Shown: piece after piece, positions 10,629 to 18,476 of the stretch
Layout of the letters: each line of letters opens with the position of its first letter
Numbering within the stretch: position 1 is the stretch's first letter
Assembly (NCBI RefSeq): GCF_033095865.1
Contig: NZ_AP019365.1
Span: 502,001-566,000, forward strand
DNA: 64,000 nt
Reading direction: 5' to 3'
Source: Pseudomonas sp. KU43P
GTDB taxonomy: Bacteria; Pseudomonadota; Gammaproteobacteria; Pseudomonadales; Pseudomonadaceae
Position numbers and translations under genes: made by a program
The notes under the pieces: generated by a model
Database searches by the model: none
Told to the model about the DNA's origin: nothing
The model's input: the letters and a program-made list of their open reading frames with translations, nothing else

Positions 10629-12431
10629 CTAGAACCACCCCTCTTGCATGGCGAGGCAGGTGTCGTCGCGTGCCTCGAGCAATGCCAGCTCATTATGGCA
10701 GCCCGGTACTTCCCAGGTCAGGAAATAACGGGCGGCCTGCAACTTGCCCCGGTAGAAGTCACGGTCCGCAGCATTGCCCTTGAGCAGACCGAGCTCGGCG
10801 TGGATGGCCTGCTCCAGCCAGCGCCAGCCGACCACGCAATGGCCGAAGGCCTTGAGGTACAGCGCGGAGTTGGCCAGGGCACCGGCGACCTTGCCTTGCG
10901 CCAGGTCGCCGAGCAGCGCCAGGGTCACCGCCTGCAGGCGATTGACCAGTTGCTCCAGCGGCTGGCGCAAGGCGTCGAGGTTCGGATGGTGGCTGGCGCG
11001 CTCGGCGGTGCCGGCGATCAGCCGGATCAGCTGCTTGAGGCCGGCACCGTTGTTCTGCGCCAGCTTGCGACCGAGCAGGTCGAGCGATTGGATGCCTTCG
11101 GTGCCCTCGTGGATCGGGTTCAGGCGGTTGTCGCGGTAGTACTGCTCCACCGGGTATTCGCGGGTGTAGCCATGGCCGCCGAGGATCTGGATGGCCAGCT
11201 CGTTGGCCTTGAGGCAGAACGCCGAGGGCCATGACTTGACGATCGGGGTCAGCAGGTCGAGCAACTCCTTGGCCTGTTGCCGAGCGCTTTCGTCGGCAGC
11301 GGTGTGGGTATCGTCGAACAGGCGCGCAGCGTACAAGCCCAGGTCGAACGCGCCTTCCACATAGGCCTTCTGCGCCAGCAGCATGCGCTTCACGTCGGTG
11401 TGCTCGATGATCGGCACGGCCGGGCTGTGCGGGTCCTTGCTGTCCGGCAGGCGGCCTTGCGGGCGCTGGCGGGCATACTCCAGCGAGTACAGGTAGCCGG
11501 CGTAACCGAGCATCACCGCACCCATGCCGACGCCGATGCGCGCTTCGTTCATCATCTGGAACATGCAGGCCAGGCCCTGGTGCGGCTGGCCTACCAGATA
11601 GCCGACGCACTCGCCGTTGTCGCCGAAGTTCAGTGCGGTAGAGGTGGTGCCGCGCCAGCCCATCTTGTGGAACAGGCCGGCCAGCAGCACATCGTTGCGC
11701 GGGCCGCGGCTGCCGTCCTGGTTGACCAGGTACTTGGGCACGATGAACAGCGAAATGCCCTTCACACCGGCAGGTGCGTCCGGCAGCTTGGCCAGCACCA
11801 TGTGCACGATGTTTTCCGACAGTTCGTGATCGCCGCCGGAGATGAAGATCTTGTTGCCCTTGAGCCGGTAGCTGCCGTCGCCGGCGGGTTCGGCGCGGGT
11901 GCGGATGTCGGCCAGCGACGAGCCTGCATGGGGCTCGGTCAGTGCCATGGTGCCGAAGTAGCGGCCTTCGATCATCGGTTGCAGGAACAGGCGTTTCTGC
12001 TCATCGCTGCCGAATGTCTCGATCAGGTTTGCCGCGCCCATGGTCAGGAACGGGTAGGCCGTGGTGCCGGCGTTGGCCGCCTGGAAGTGGGCGAAGCAGG
12101 CTTGCGAGACCAGGCTGGGCAGTTGCATGCCGCCGACTTCGAAGTCGCGGTTGGCGTTGAGGAAGCCCGCTTCGAGGAAGGCGTCGACGGCGGGTTTCAC
12201 CTCGGGGATCAGCTCGGCGCGGCCGTCGACATAGCGCGGCTCGTTCTCGTCGGCCTTGCGGTTGTGCGGGGCGAAGAACTTCTCGGCGATGGTGCGGGCG
12301 GTGGTCAGCGCGGCATCGAAGGTCTCGCGGCTGTGCTCGGCGAAGCGCGGGCGCTGGGTCAGGGCTTCGGCGTCGAGGACTTCGTAGAGCTCGAAGGCGA
12401 GGTTGCGGGGGCTGAGCAGGGTCTCGGGCAT
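10629..12431 (-). CDS. Acyl-CoA dehydrogenase, 600-residue FadE-like type
   Basis: A flavin-dependent acyl-CoA dehydrogenase for beta-oxidation-type alpha,beta-desaturation. Its 600 residues include the usual N-terminal, middle and C-terminal dehydrogenase domains plus an added C-terminal domain (GNAADRDFYRGKLQAARYF). Family signatures are GTMALTEPHAGSSLADIRTRA (FAD and substrate binding), GNKIFISGGDHEL, and ILGGHGYTREYPVEQYYRD near the C-terminus. The start is the ATG at 12431, followed by PETLLSPRNLAFELYE. No ETF or thiolase genes adjoin it, so chain-length preference cannot be inferred from context. In P. aeruginosa two genes of this type lie near the equivalent LPS region (from memory). 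Confidence 0.92.
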   Translation of the reverse strand: MPETLLSPRNLAFELYEVLDAEALTQRPRFAEHSRETFDAALTTARTIAEKFFAPHNRKADENEPRYVDGRAELIPEVKPAVDAFLEAGFLNANRDFEVGGMQLPSLVSQACFAHFQAANAGTTAYPFLTMGAANLIETFGSDEQKRLFLQPMIEGRYFGTMALTEPHAGSSLADIRTRAEPAGDGSYRLKGNKIFISGGDHELSENIVHMVLAKLPDAPAGVKGISLFIVPKYLVNQDGSRGPRNDVLLAGLFHKMGWRGTTSTALNFGDNGECVGYLVGQPHQGLACMFQMMNEARIGVGMGAVMLGYAGYLYSLEYARQRPQGRLPDSKDPHSPAVPIIEHTDVKRMLLAQKAYVEGAFDLGLYAARLFDDTHTAADESARQQAKELLDLLTPIVKSWPSAFCLKANELAIQILGGHGYTREYPVEQYYRDNRLNPIHEGTEGIQSLDLLGRKLAQNNGAGLKQLIRLIAGTAERASHHPNLDALRQPLEQLVNRLQAVTLALLGDLAQGKVAGALANSALYLKAFGHCVVGWRWLEQAIHAELGLLKGNAADRDFYRGKLQAARYFLTWEVPGCHNELALLEARDDTCLAMQEGWF

Positions 12432-12738
12432 GGGAGCGGTCCTAGGGCGGGCTTGGGCCGAGTCTAGGGTTTGGGGCGGGAAGGGAACAGGTTAATTGGT
12501 GTGGGTGATATGGGTTTAGAAGGTGGAGAAGGAGATCGGGGAGTGAGCAGGGTGTTGCGAATTATGTGCAAATTGTAGGATTTTCCTCCTTGCTTGTAGT
12601 CCATTTCCCAAACATAGTTCCAACCCCTTCAAGTCATTGCGATGTTCTGGGTGGCGCTCTAGTCTCGGGCGGTCGTTGCATATCAGCGACCGGCTTTGAC
12701 AGGCCGCTCTGAACGAACTGCATGGTTTCGCCTTTTAT
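12432..12738. other. Noncoding stretch upstream of the structured leader
   Basis: About 300 bp with no supportable gene. It should hold the promoter of the acyl-CoA dehydrogenase on the minus strand and that of the small gene at 12873 on the plus strand. A TTGACA hexamer at 12696-12701 could be a -35 element, but I see no good -10 at the right distance. The bases around 12480-12620 are visibly AT-richer than the flanks. Confidence 0.5.
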
Positions 12739-12865
12739 GGCGGCTGTGTGTGGGGCACCTCGTGTGCGCCGGTTTTGGTTCTGTTCACCGGTCTGTCAAC
12801 CCATGCACAGCTGCCACCCTATTGTTTGACAGCATGCGGTGGTGGTCCTTTTTCTCGAACAGGAC
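12739..12865 (+). promoter_or_regulatory. Candidate structured 5' leader RNA: three-way junction with pseudoknot
   Basis: A 16-bp outer stem forms between 12739-12754 and 12800-12815, all positions pairing if three G-U wobbles are allowed. It encloses two hairpins: GCAC-CTCGT-GTGC (12755-12767) and CCGGT/ACCGG (12769-12773 with 12787-12791). The only long unpaired junction strand, 12792-12799, contains CTGTCAA. That heptamer is exactly complementary to TTGACAG at 12826-12832, which would make a pseudoknot over the outer stem. A last short hairpin, GTCCT (12845-12849) with AGGAC (12861-12865), would cover the ribosome site of the gene at 12873. All pairings were read by eye; no energy calculation was made. 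I know of no family name for it. Confidence 0.55.
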
Positions 12866-12872
12866 AAATACC

Positions 12873-13115
12873 ATGCTCAAGATCGTTCCCGATCCACCTC
12901 ACAACCATCATTCCCTCGAAGACACCCTCATCCAGGCCACAGAGTACGCGCAGTGCGCACAGACCGTGGTGCACCAGGCCATGCTGCTGCAGCCCAGGTC
13001 ACCGGCGTCGCTTCTGATGATGGCCTCCATGCATGAACTCGAAGCGCTGCGGGTGTTGCTCGAGTCGGCGTTGATCCAGGCGCAGATGCCGGCGGAGCCG
13101 CGAGCGCTGCACTAG
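12873..13115 (+). CDS. Small Pseudomonas protein with MLKIVPDPP start (DUF3077/DUF6124-like), unknown function
   Basis: An 80-residue soluble protein opening MLKIVPDPPHNHHSLEDTL and continuing into a predicted mostly helical region (TEYAQCAQTVVHQAML, then ASLLMMASMHELEALRVLLE). The opening matches a group of small proteins that I recall as multi-copy in P. putida genomes; the exact family label is uncertain and the function is unknown. The ATG at 12873 follows AGGAC with an 8-base gap. A longer frame from 12696 would translate the structured leader and is not credible. The stop TAG at 13113-13115 touches the first base of the next REP pair. The gene follows the candidate leader RNA, which probably controls it. 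Confidence 0.75.
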   Translation: MLKIVPDPPHNHHSLEDTLIQATEYAQCAQTVVHQAMLLQPRSPASLLMMASMHELEALRVLLESALIQAQMPAEPRALH

Positions 13116-13214
13116 GCAGGTCCGCCCCTATCGCCAGCAAGCTGGCTCCTACAGGTATGGTGCTGTGCTACTGCCTGTAGGAGCCGGCTTGCCGGCGATA
13201 GGGCCAGACCTGCC
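13115..13214. repeat. Paired inverted REP elements starting on a stop codon
   Basis: Arms 13115-13155 and 13174-13214 are about 41 bp each, with a few differences (CCAGCAAGCTGG on the left, CCGGCTTGCCGG on the right). The left arm begins on the last base of the preceding gene's stop codon, so the pair forms the immediate 3' untranslated region. Confidence 0.85.
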
Positions 13215-13387
13215 AGTAGAGAACTCATCGGAAGGCGAGCGAGAGTTTTCTCGATCTTCCGCAGTTCATCAATACGGAAAGAAAGACTCAGCAGCATTAT
13301 GTGGAGGCTGACGATCACTGAGGCATTTCCGGTGCGTCCTAGTGCTGTCAATGAGATCTAAGAATTTAAGAAAGGATAACTCCATAA

Positions 13388-13825
13388 ATGCCGGTATTTA
13401 ACACAAGGCGTTCCACGCTGTTGTTCTGGAGTGCTATGGATGCTTTCTATATTTGCTTTGTGTTGTTTGGCAGCCTGCGCCGAGGTGCGATACCGCTTTG
13501 GACCGACCTGAATGACGCGCTCACCAACATGAGGAATTGGGGAGGTGGTCTGGAGGTGATGATATGGCTCGGCCTTGCCATACAGCTTTCTGTGGTGGTT
13601 AGCTGTGTGCTGTTTTACAGGGGTGGCAGGTCAGCTATCTACTTTGCAGCTGTGCAAATTCCATTTCGAGCGTTATTTATTGTTCCGTCCGTATCCATTT
13701 TGTTGATGGTGCCGACTTTGGTTGCTGGCCTGAGTAACTGGGTGTGGGCATGCCTGTTAGTGGCTTCAGAGTTCGCCAAGGCATTGAGCTTGTGGTGGTT
13801 GCGTCGTGGTGGGATGAAGCACTGA
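13388..13825 (+). CDS. Hypothetical small membrane protein
   Basis: A 145-residue protein with four likely membrane helices at roughly residues 10-30, 55-80, 85-110 and 115-135. The helices are joined by short polar loops, with a basic tail (WWLRRGGMKH). The start ATG at 13388 follows AAGGATAA (13372-13379), a good ribosome site. I do not recognise the family. The gene is clearly AT-richer than its neighbours, and it sits between a REP pair and a large palindrome. Recent acquisition is therefore plausible. The leader between 13229 and 13261 can form a hairpin (CGGAAG with CTTCCG, plus inner CGAGA with TCTCG). Confidence 0.65.
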   Translation: MPVFNTRRSTLLFWSAMDAFYICFVLFGSLRRGAIPLWTDLNDALTNMRNWGGGLEVMIWLGLAIQLSVVVSCVLFYRGGRSAIYFAAVQIPFRALFIVPSVSILLMVPTLVAGLSNWVWACLLVASEFAKALSLWWLRRGGMKH

Positions 13826-13852
13826 CGGCTCGCCACGACCTTTGTGGTGGTC

Positions 13853-14080
13853 ATGAGATCGAGCGCCGCCCGCGCGGCGCATCGCGGCTAAAGCCGCTCC
13901 TACATTTGTTGCAACGTGCCGCGGTCTTCAGGCCATGGTTGTCCGCCTTTTTGCGCCCGCCGAAGAATGGCGTCGTACCCACAAGGCAAGCAACCATGGC
14001 CTATCAGGCATAGGCACATTGCAACAAATGTAGGAGCGGATTCATCCGCGATGCGCCGCGCGGGCGGCGCTCGATCTCAT
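13853..14080. repeat. Large nested palindrome: 62-bp inverted repeats around an inner inverted repeat
   Basis: Outer arms 13853-13914 and 14019-14080 are 62 bp each. They are complementary except for a few central bases, where the left arm has GCGGCTAAAGCCGC and the right arm reads GCGGATGAATCCGC in the same orientation. Each arm can therefore also fold alone as a small hairpin. Inside, AGGCCATGGTTG (13930-13941) and CAACCATGGCCT (13991-14002) form a second, perfect inverted repeat. The whole 228-bp block could extrude as a cruciform. The sequence family differs from the other REPs in the window. Confidence 0.85.
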
Positions 14081-14120
14081 AGGCGCTGCAACTCCCAAGA
14101 CAGGCTCCCGCAGCCAACAC

Positions 14121-14147
14121 AAAAAAAGGAGAGCCTAAGCTCTCCTT
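14121..14147 (-). terminator. Rho-independent terminator of putA
   Basis: A perfect 9-bp stem, AAGGAGAGC (14126-14134) with GCTCTCCTT (14139-14147), and a 4-base CTAA loop. On the minus strand it is followed by a run of seven T (A7 at 14121-14127), about 20 bp after the putA stop. Confidence 0.85.
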
Positions 14148-14166
14148 CTTCTTCAACCATTAGCCA

Positions 14167-17100
14167 TCAGCCAATAGTCATCAGGCTGGCGTTCCCCCCC
14201 GCCGCAGCGGTATTCACGCTCACCGCCCGCTCGATCACCAACCGCTCCAATGCAATCTGATGATCGCCACTGGACAGCCCGTGTACACCCACGATCGCCC
14301 CGGCACGCTTGGCCACCTGCTGGCATACGCCGCGCAGCTGGTCCGAGTCGCCATGGTGGATCACGGCGTCGAACGCCACTTCATCCTTGTTCCAGTCCGC
14401 CACCAGCTTGACCTTGGCCTGCAGCTCCTTCGGCAGGCGAGCGCGCAGGGCTTTGCCCGGCTCTGCATCGGCCCACACCGCCGAGCTGCCGACGGCCAGC
14501 ACGGCTGCGAACTGTGCCAGCAGGTCAGCCTCGTTGTCGGCCAGGCACAGCACGTGTTCGCGCGGCAGGATGGTGTAGCTGTTGCGCTCACCGGTAGGGC
14601 CTGGCAGCAGACGGGCGATGCCGCTCTGCGACTGGCCGGCGAACTGGCTGCACAGCGCGGCCAGGTCAGCTTGCTGGTTGCTCTCGGCCCAGGCCTTGAG
14701 GCTGTGCAGCGGCTTGATCAGTTGCTCGTGCAGGGTGCGGTCCGGCTTGCCTTCGCCGTCCTGATGCTGGAAGTGACGGCCAATCGCGTCGGCCGGGCGG
14801 GTCGACAGCAGGCGGTACAGGTACAGCGGGCCACCGGCTTTCGGGCCGGTGCCGGACAGGCCTTCACCACCGAACGGCTGCACGCCCACCACCGCACCGA
14901 CGATGTTGCGGTTGACGTACATGTTGCCGGCGTTGGCGGTTTCCACGACCTTGGCGATGGTCTCGTCGATGCGGGTGTGCACGCCGAGGGTCAGGCCATA
15001 GCCGGAATTGTTGATCTGCTCGATCAGCTGGTCGAGGTTGCGGCGGTTGTAGCGCACCACGTGCAGCACCGGGCCGAAGATCTCGCGCTTGAGCTCGTCG
15101 AAGCTTTCCAGCTCGATCAGGGTCGGCATGACGAAGGTACCGCGCTTGACTTCGGCAGCATCGGCGATGGCTACCTGGTAGACCGAGCGGCCTTTCTCGC
15201 GCATAGCTTGGATGTGCTTCTCGATGCCGGCCTTGGCCTCGGCGTCGATCACCGGGCCGATGTCCACGGCCAGGCGGTCCGGGTTGCCCAGGCGGCTTTC
15301 GGCCATGGCCCCCTTGAGCATTTCGATCACGCGGTCGGCGGAGTCTTCCTGCAGGCACAGTACACGCAGGGCCGAGCAACGCTGGCCGGCACTGTCGAAG
15401 GCCGAGGACACCACGTCGATCACCACCTGCTCGGTCAGTGCCGAGGAGTCGACGATCATCGCGTTCTGGCCGCCGGTTTCGGCGATCAGCGGGATCGGGC
15501 GGCCCTGGTTGTCCAGGCGGCCGGCGACATTGCGCTGCAGCAGGCGGGCCACTTCGGTGGAGCCGGTGAACATCACGCCCTTCACGCGCTCGTCGCCGAC
15601 CAGGCCGGCACCGACGGTTTCGCCGCGGCCTGGCAGCAGTTGCAGGACGCCTTCCGGGATGCCCGCTTCGAGCAGCAGGCGCACGGCCTGGGCGGCGATC
15701 AGCGGGGTCTGCTCGGCCGGCTTGGCCAGTACCGGGTTACCGGCGGCCAGTGCTGCGGCCACCTGGCCGCTGAAGATCGCCAGCGGGAAGTTCCACGGGC
15801 TGATGCACACCACCGGGCCCAGCGGGCGGTGGGCGTCGTTGCTGAAGTCGTTGCGTGCCTGCACCGCGTAGTAGCGCAGGAAGTCCACGGCCTCGCGCAC
15901 TTCGGCGATGGCGTTGGCGAAGGTCTTGCCCGCCTCGCGGATGAGCAGGCCCATCAGCGGCTGGATCTCGGCTTCCATCAGGTCGGCGGTGCGCTCCAGA
16001 ATCGCGGCGCGCTCGGCTGGCGGGGTGGCCTGCCAGATCGGTGCGGCATTCAGTGCGCACTGGATGGCGTTGTCGACGTCGGCGACGGTGGCTTCCTGGA
16101 CATGGCCAACCACGTCACGGTGATCGGCCGGGTTCAGCACCGGTGCGCCAGCGCCTTCGCTGGCGGCGCAGGCCAGCAGCGGGGCGGCTTTCCAGTCGTT
16201 GTGGGCGGTTGCCAGCATGGCGCAGGACAGCGACGCCAGGCGGTGTTCGTTGGCCATGTCGATACCGGCCGAGTTGGCCCGCTCGCTGCCGTACAGGTCG
16301 CGCGGCAGTGGGATGCGCGGGTGCGGCAGGCCGATGCTGCCTTCCTGTGTCCCCATGCGCTCGATGCTGACGACCGGGTCGGCAACCAGTTCCTGGATGG
16401 AAATCGAGTGGTCAGCAATGCGGTTGACGAACGAGGTGTTGGCGCCGTTCTCCAGCAGGCGGCGGACCAGGTAGGCCAGCAGGGTTTCGTGGGTGCCGAC
16501 CGGTGCGTACACACGGCACGGACGGTTCAGCTTGCCTTCGGAGACCTTGCCCACGACTTGTTCGTACAGCGGCTCACCCATGCCGTGCAGGCATTGGAAC
16601 TCGTACTGGCCTGGGTAATAGTTCTGGCCGGCGATGTGGTAGATGGCCGACAGGGTGTGGGCGTTGTGCGTGGCGAACTGCGGGTAGATGGCTTCTGGTA
16701 CCGCCAGCAGTTTGCGTGCACAGGCGACGTAGGAAACGTCGGTGTATACCTTGCGGGTATAGACCGGATAGCCTTCCAGGCCTTCGACCTGGGCGCGCTT
16801 GATCTCGCTGTCCCAGTAGGCGCCCTTCACCAGGCGGATCATCAGGCGGTGGCGGCTGCGCTTGGCCAGGTCGATGACGTAGTCGATCACATACGGGCAG
16901 CGCTTCTGGTAGGCCTGGATGACGAAGCCGATACCGTTCCAGCCGGCCAGCGACGGCTCGAAGCACAGGCGCTCGAGCAGGTCGAGGGACAGCTCCAGGC
17001 GATCGGCTTCCTCGGCGTCGATGTTCAGGCCGATGTCGTACTGCTTGGCCAGCAGGGTCAGCGACAGCAGGCGCGGGTACAGCTCTTCCATCACGCGCTC

Positions 17101-18120
17101 GTACTGGGCGCGGCTGTAGCGCGGGTGCAGGGCCGACAGCTTGATGGAGATGCCCGGGCCTTCATAGATGCCACGGCCGTGGGAGGCCTTGCCGATCGAG
17201 TGGATCGCCTGCTCGTAGGAGGCCAGGTACTTCTGCGCATCGTGCTCAGTCAGCGCGGCTTCACCGAGCATATCGTAGGAATAACGGAAGCCCTTGGATT
17301 CGAAGCGGCTGGCGTTGGCCAGGGCTTCGGCGATGGTTTCGCCGGTGACGAACTGCTCGCCCATCAGGCGCATGGCCATGTCGACGCCCTTGCGGATCAT
17401 CGGCTCGCCGCTCTTGCCGATGATGCGGGTGAGCGAGGAGGTGAGGCCGGATTCGTTGTGCGTGGAGACCAGCTTGCCGGTCAGCAGCAGGCCCCAGGTG
17501 GCGGCGTTGACGAACAGCGATGGGCTGTTGCCCAGGTGCGGCTGCCAGTTGCCGGTGCTGATCTTGTCGCGGATCAGGGCATCACGGGTGCCTTTGTCGG
17601 GGATGCGCAGCAGGGCTTCGGCCAGGCACATCAGGGCGACGCCCTCCTGGGACGACAGCGAGAATTCCTGCAGCAGGCCCTGAACGATACCGGCACGGCC
17701 ACCGGCGCTCTTCTGGTTACGCAGTTTTTCGGCGAGGCCTGCGGCCATCTTGTTGGTGGCTTCTGCCAGCGGTGCGCTCAGGCGTGCCTGCTCCAGCAGC
17801 ATAGGCACCACTTCCTGCTCGGGGCGGCGGTAGGCGGCGGTGATGGCCGAACGCAGCACCGACTGCGGCAGGATGCTTTCGGCAAACTCCAGGAAGCACT
17901 GGTGGCTGTGGTCTGGCTGCACTTCACCAGCATCGTCGGCGACGCTGTTGGCTTGACCGTTGAGTTCGGTCAGGGTGGCACCACCCTCGAGCTTCTCCAG
18001 GTAATTGAAGATCGCTTGCTTGATCAACCAGTGCGGCGTGCGGTCGATGGACTGCGCAGCGGCCTTTAGTCGCTCACGGGTCGGGTCGTCAAGTTTGACC
18101 CCCAGGGTGGTCGTCGCCAT
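14167..18120 (-). CDS. putA: Trifunctional proline dehydrogenase / P5C dehydrogenase / put repressor PutA
   Basis: A 1317-residue protein that oxidises proline to glutamate in two steps and can repress put transcription. Residues 1-47 form a ribbon-helix-helix DNA-binding domain (TTTLGVKLDDPTRERLK, then HWLIKQAIFNYLEKLE). The FAD-dependent proline dehydrogenase barrel follows, with RHRLMIRLVKGAYWDSEIKR around residues 420-440. The aldehyde dehydrogenase domain has Glu881 in AETGGQN and catalytic Cys915 in SAGQRCSALR. The length is close to that of trifunctional E. coli PutA. FAD-bound PutA is known to leave DNA for the membrane when proline is present. The gene is divergent from putP, with matching operator hexamers between them, and ends at a clear terminator. 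Confidence 0.97.
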   Translation of the reverse strand: MATTTLGVKLDDPTRERLKAAAQSIDRTPHWLIKQAIFNYLEKLEGGATLTELNGQANSVADDAGEVQPDHSHQCFLEFAESILPQSVLRSAITAAYRRPEQEVVPMLLEQARLSAPLAEATNKMAAGLAEKLRNQKSAGGRAGIVQGLLQEFSLSSQEGVALMCLAEALLRIPDKGTRDALIRDKISTGNWQPHLGNSPSLFVNAATWGLLLTGKLVSTHNESGLTSSLTRIIGKSGEPMIRKGVDMAMRLMGEQFVTGETIAEALANASRFESKGFRYSYDMLGEAALTEHDAQKYLASYEQAIHSIGKASHGRGIYEGPGISIKLSALHPRYSRAQYERVMEELYPRLLSLTLLAKQYDIGLNIDAEEADRLELSLDLLERLCFEPSLAGWNGIGFVIQAYQKRCPYVIDYVIDLAKRSRHRLMIRLVKGAYWDSEIKRAQVEGLEGYPVYTRKVYTDVSYVACARKLLAVPEAIYPQFATHNAHTLSAIYHIAGQNYYPGQYEFQCLHGMGEPLYEQVVGKVSEGKLNRPCRVYAPVGTHETLLAYLVRRLLENGANTSFVNRIADHSISIQELVADPVVSIERMGTQEGSIGLPHPRIPLPRDLYGSERANSAGIDMANEHRLASLSCAMLATAHNDWKAAPLLACAASEGAGAPVLNPADHRDVVGHVQEATVADVDNAIQCALNAAPIWQATPPAERAAILERTADLMEAEIQPLMGLLIREAGKTFANAIAEVREAVDFLRYYAVQARNDFSNDAHRPLGPVVCISPWNFPLAIFSGQVAAALAAGNPVLAKPAEQTPLIAAQAVRLLLEAGIPEGVLQLLPGRGETVGAGLVGDERVKGVMFTGSTEVARLLQRNVAGRLDNQGRPIPLIAETGGQNAMIVDSSALTEQVVIDVVSSAFDSAGQRCSALRVLCLQEDSADRVIEMLKGAMAESRLGNPDRLAVDIGPVIDAEAKAGIEKHIQAMREKGRSVYQVAIADAAEVKRGTFVMPTLIELESFDELKREIFGPVLHVVRYNRRNLDQLIEQINNSGYGLTLGVHTRIDETIAKVVETANAGNMYVNRNIVGAVVGVQPFGGEGLSGTGPKAGGPLYLYRLLSTRPADAIGRHFQHQDGEGKPDRTLHEQLIKPLHSLKAWAESNQQADLAALCSQFAGQSQSGIARLLPGPTGERNSYTILPREHVLCLADNEADLLAQFAAVLAVGSSAVWADAEPGKALRARLPKELQAKVKLVADWNKDEVAFDAVIHHGDSDQLRGVCQQVAKRAGAIVGVHGLSSGDHQIALERLVIERAVSVNTAAAGGNASLMTIG

Positions 18121-18476
18121 TTCTTATCCTCGTTATTGCCACGGGCGTGGCCTAAGCTAGTGTCAAGAGTATCTGTAGGACAATTCGGGTGCAACCAGGT
18201 GCAACCCGTTTTTTGTCTACAAAAGGTGCAACTCGTCTGGCGAAATTCCTCACTGGATAAATGCGTGCTTATTCGATGCGTTTTCTTATGAAAACTGCAG
18301 TTTTTGCTCCAAAAGGGAGCAAAAAAGGCATGAGTTCTGAAAAAGCACGGCCGGGTGCAACTTGCAAATGAAAAATGGTTGCACCTGCTTTGCGTTGTTG
18401 CATAGGATTCGCCGCCTGGGTGCAACCGTCTTGCTACGGGTGCGCATGAGATAAAAACAAACGCCAGGGCACACGC
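18121..18476. promoter_or_regulatory. putA-putP divergent control region with seven GTTGCA/TGCAAC hexamers
   Basis: The 356-bp gap is AT-richer than the flanking genes and holds the PutA recognition hexamer GTTGCA or its complement. The copies are at 18190-18195, 18200-18205, 18227-18232, 18356-18361, 18378-18383, 18397-18402 and 18421-18426. Three copies lie near putA and four near putP, about 120 bp apart. GTTGCA is the established core operator of the E. coli PutA ribbon-helix-helix domain. Binding here is inferred from the hexamers and from the intact N-terminal domain of this PutA. Confidence 0.8.

Noticed and set aside
12696..12872. N-terminal extension of the 80-residue gene
   Set aside because: The frame is open but would translate the structured leader, and the family start MLKIVPDPP begins at 12873 after AGGAC.
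14260..18069. A 1269-residue open frame on the plus strand, exactly opposite putA
   Set aside because: It is a shadow of the GC-rich putA gene. The translation is rich in Gly, Val, His and Gln and resembles no family, and it has no ribosome site.
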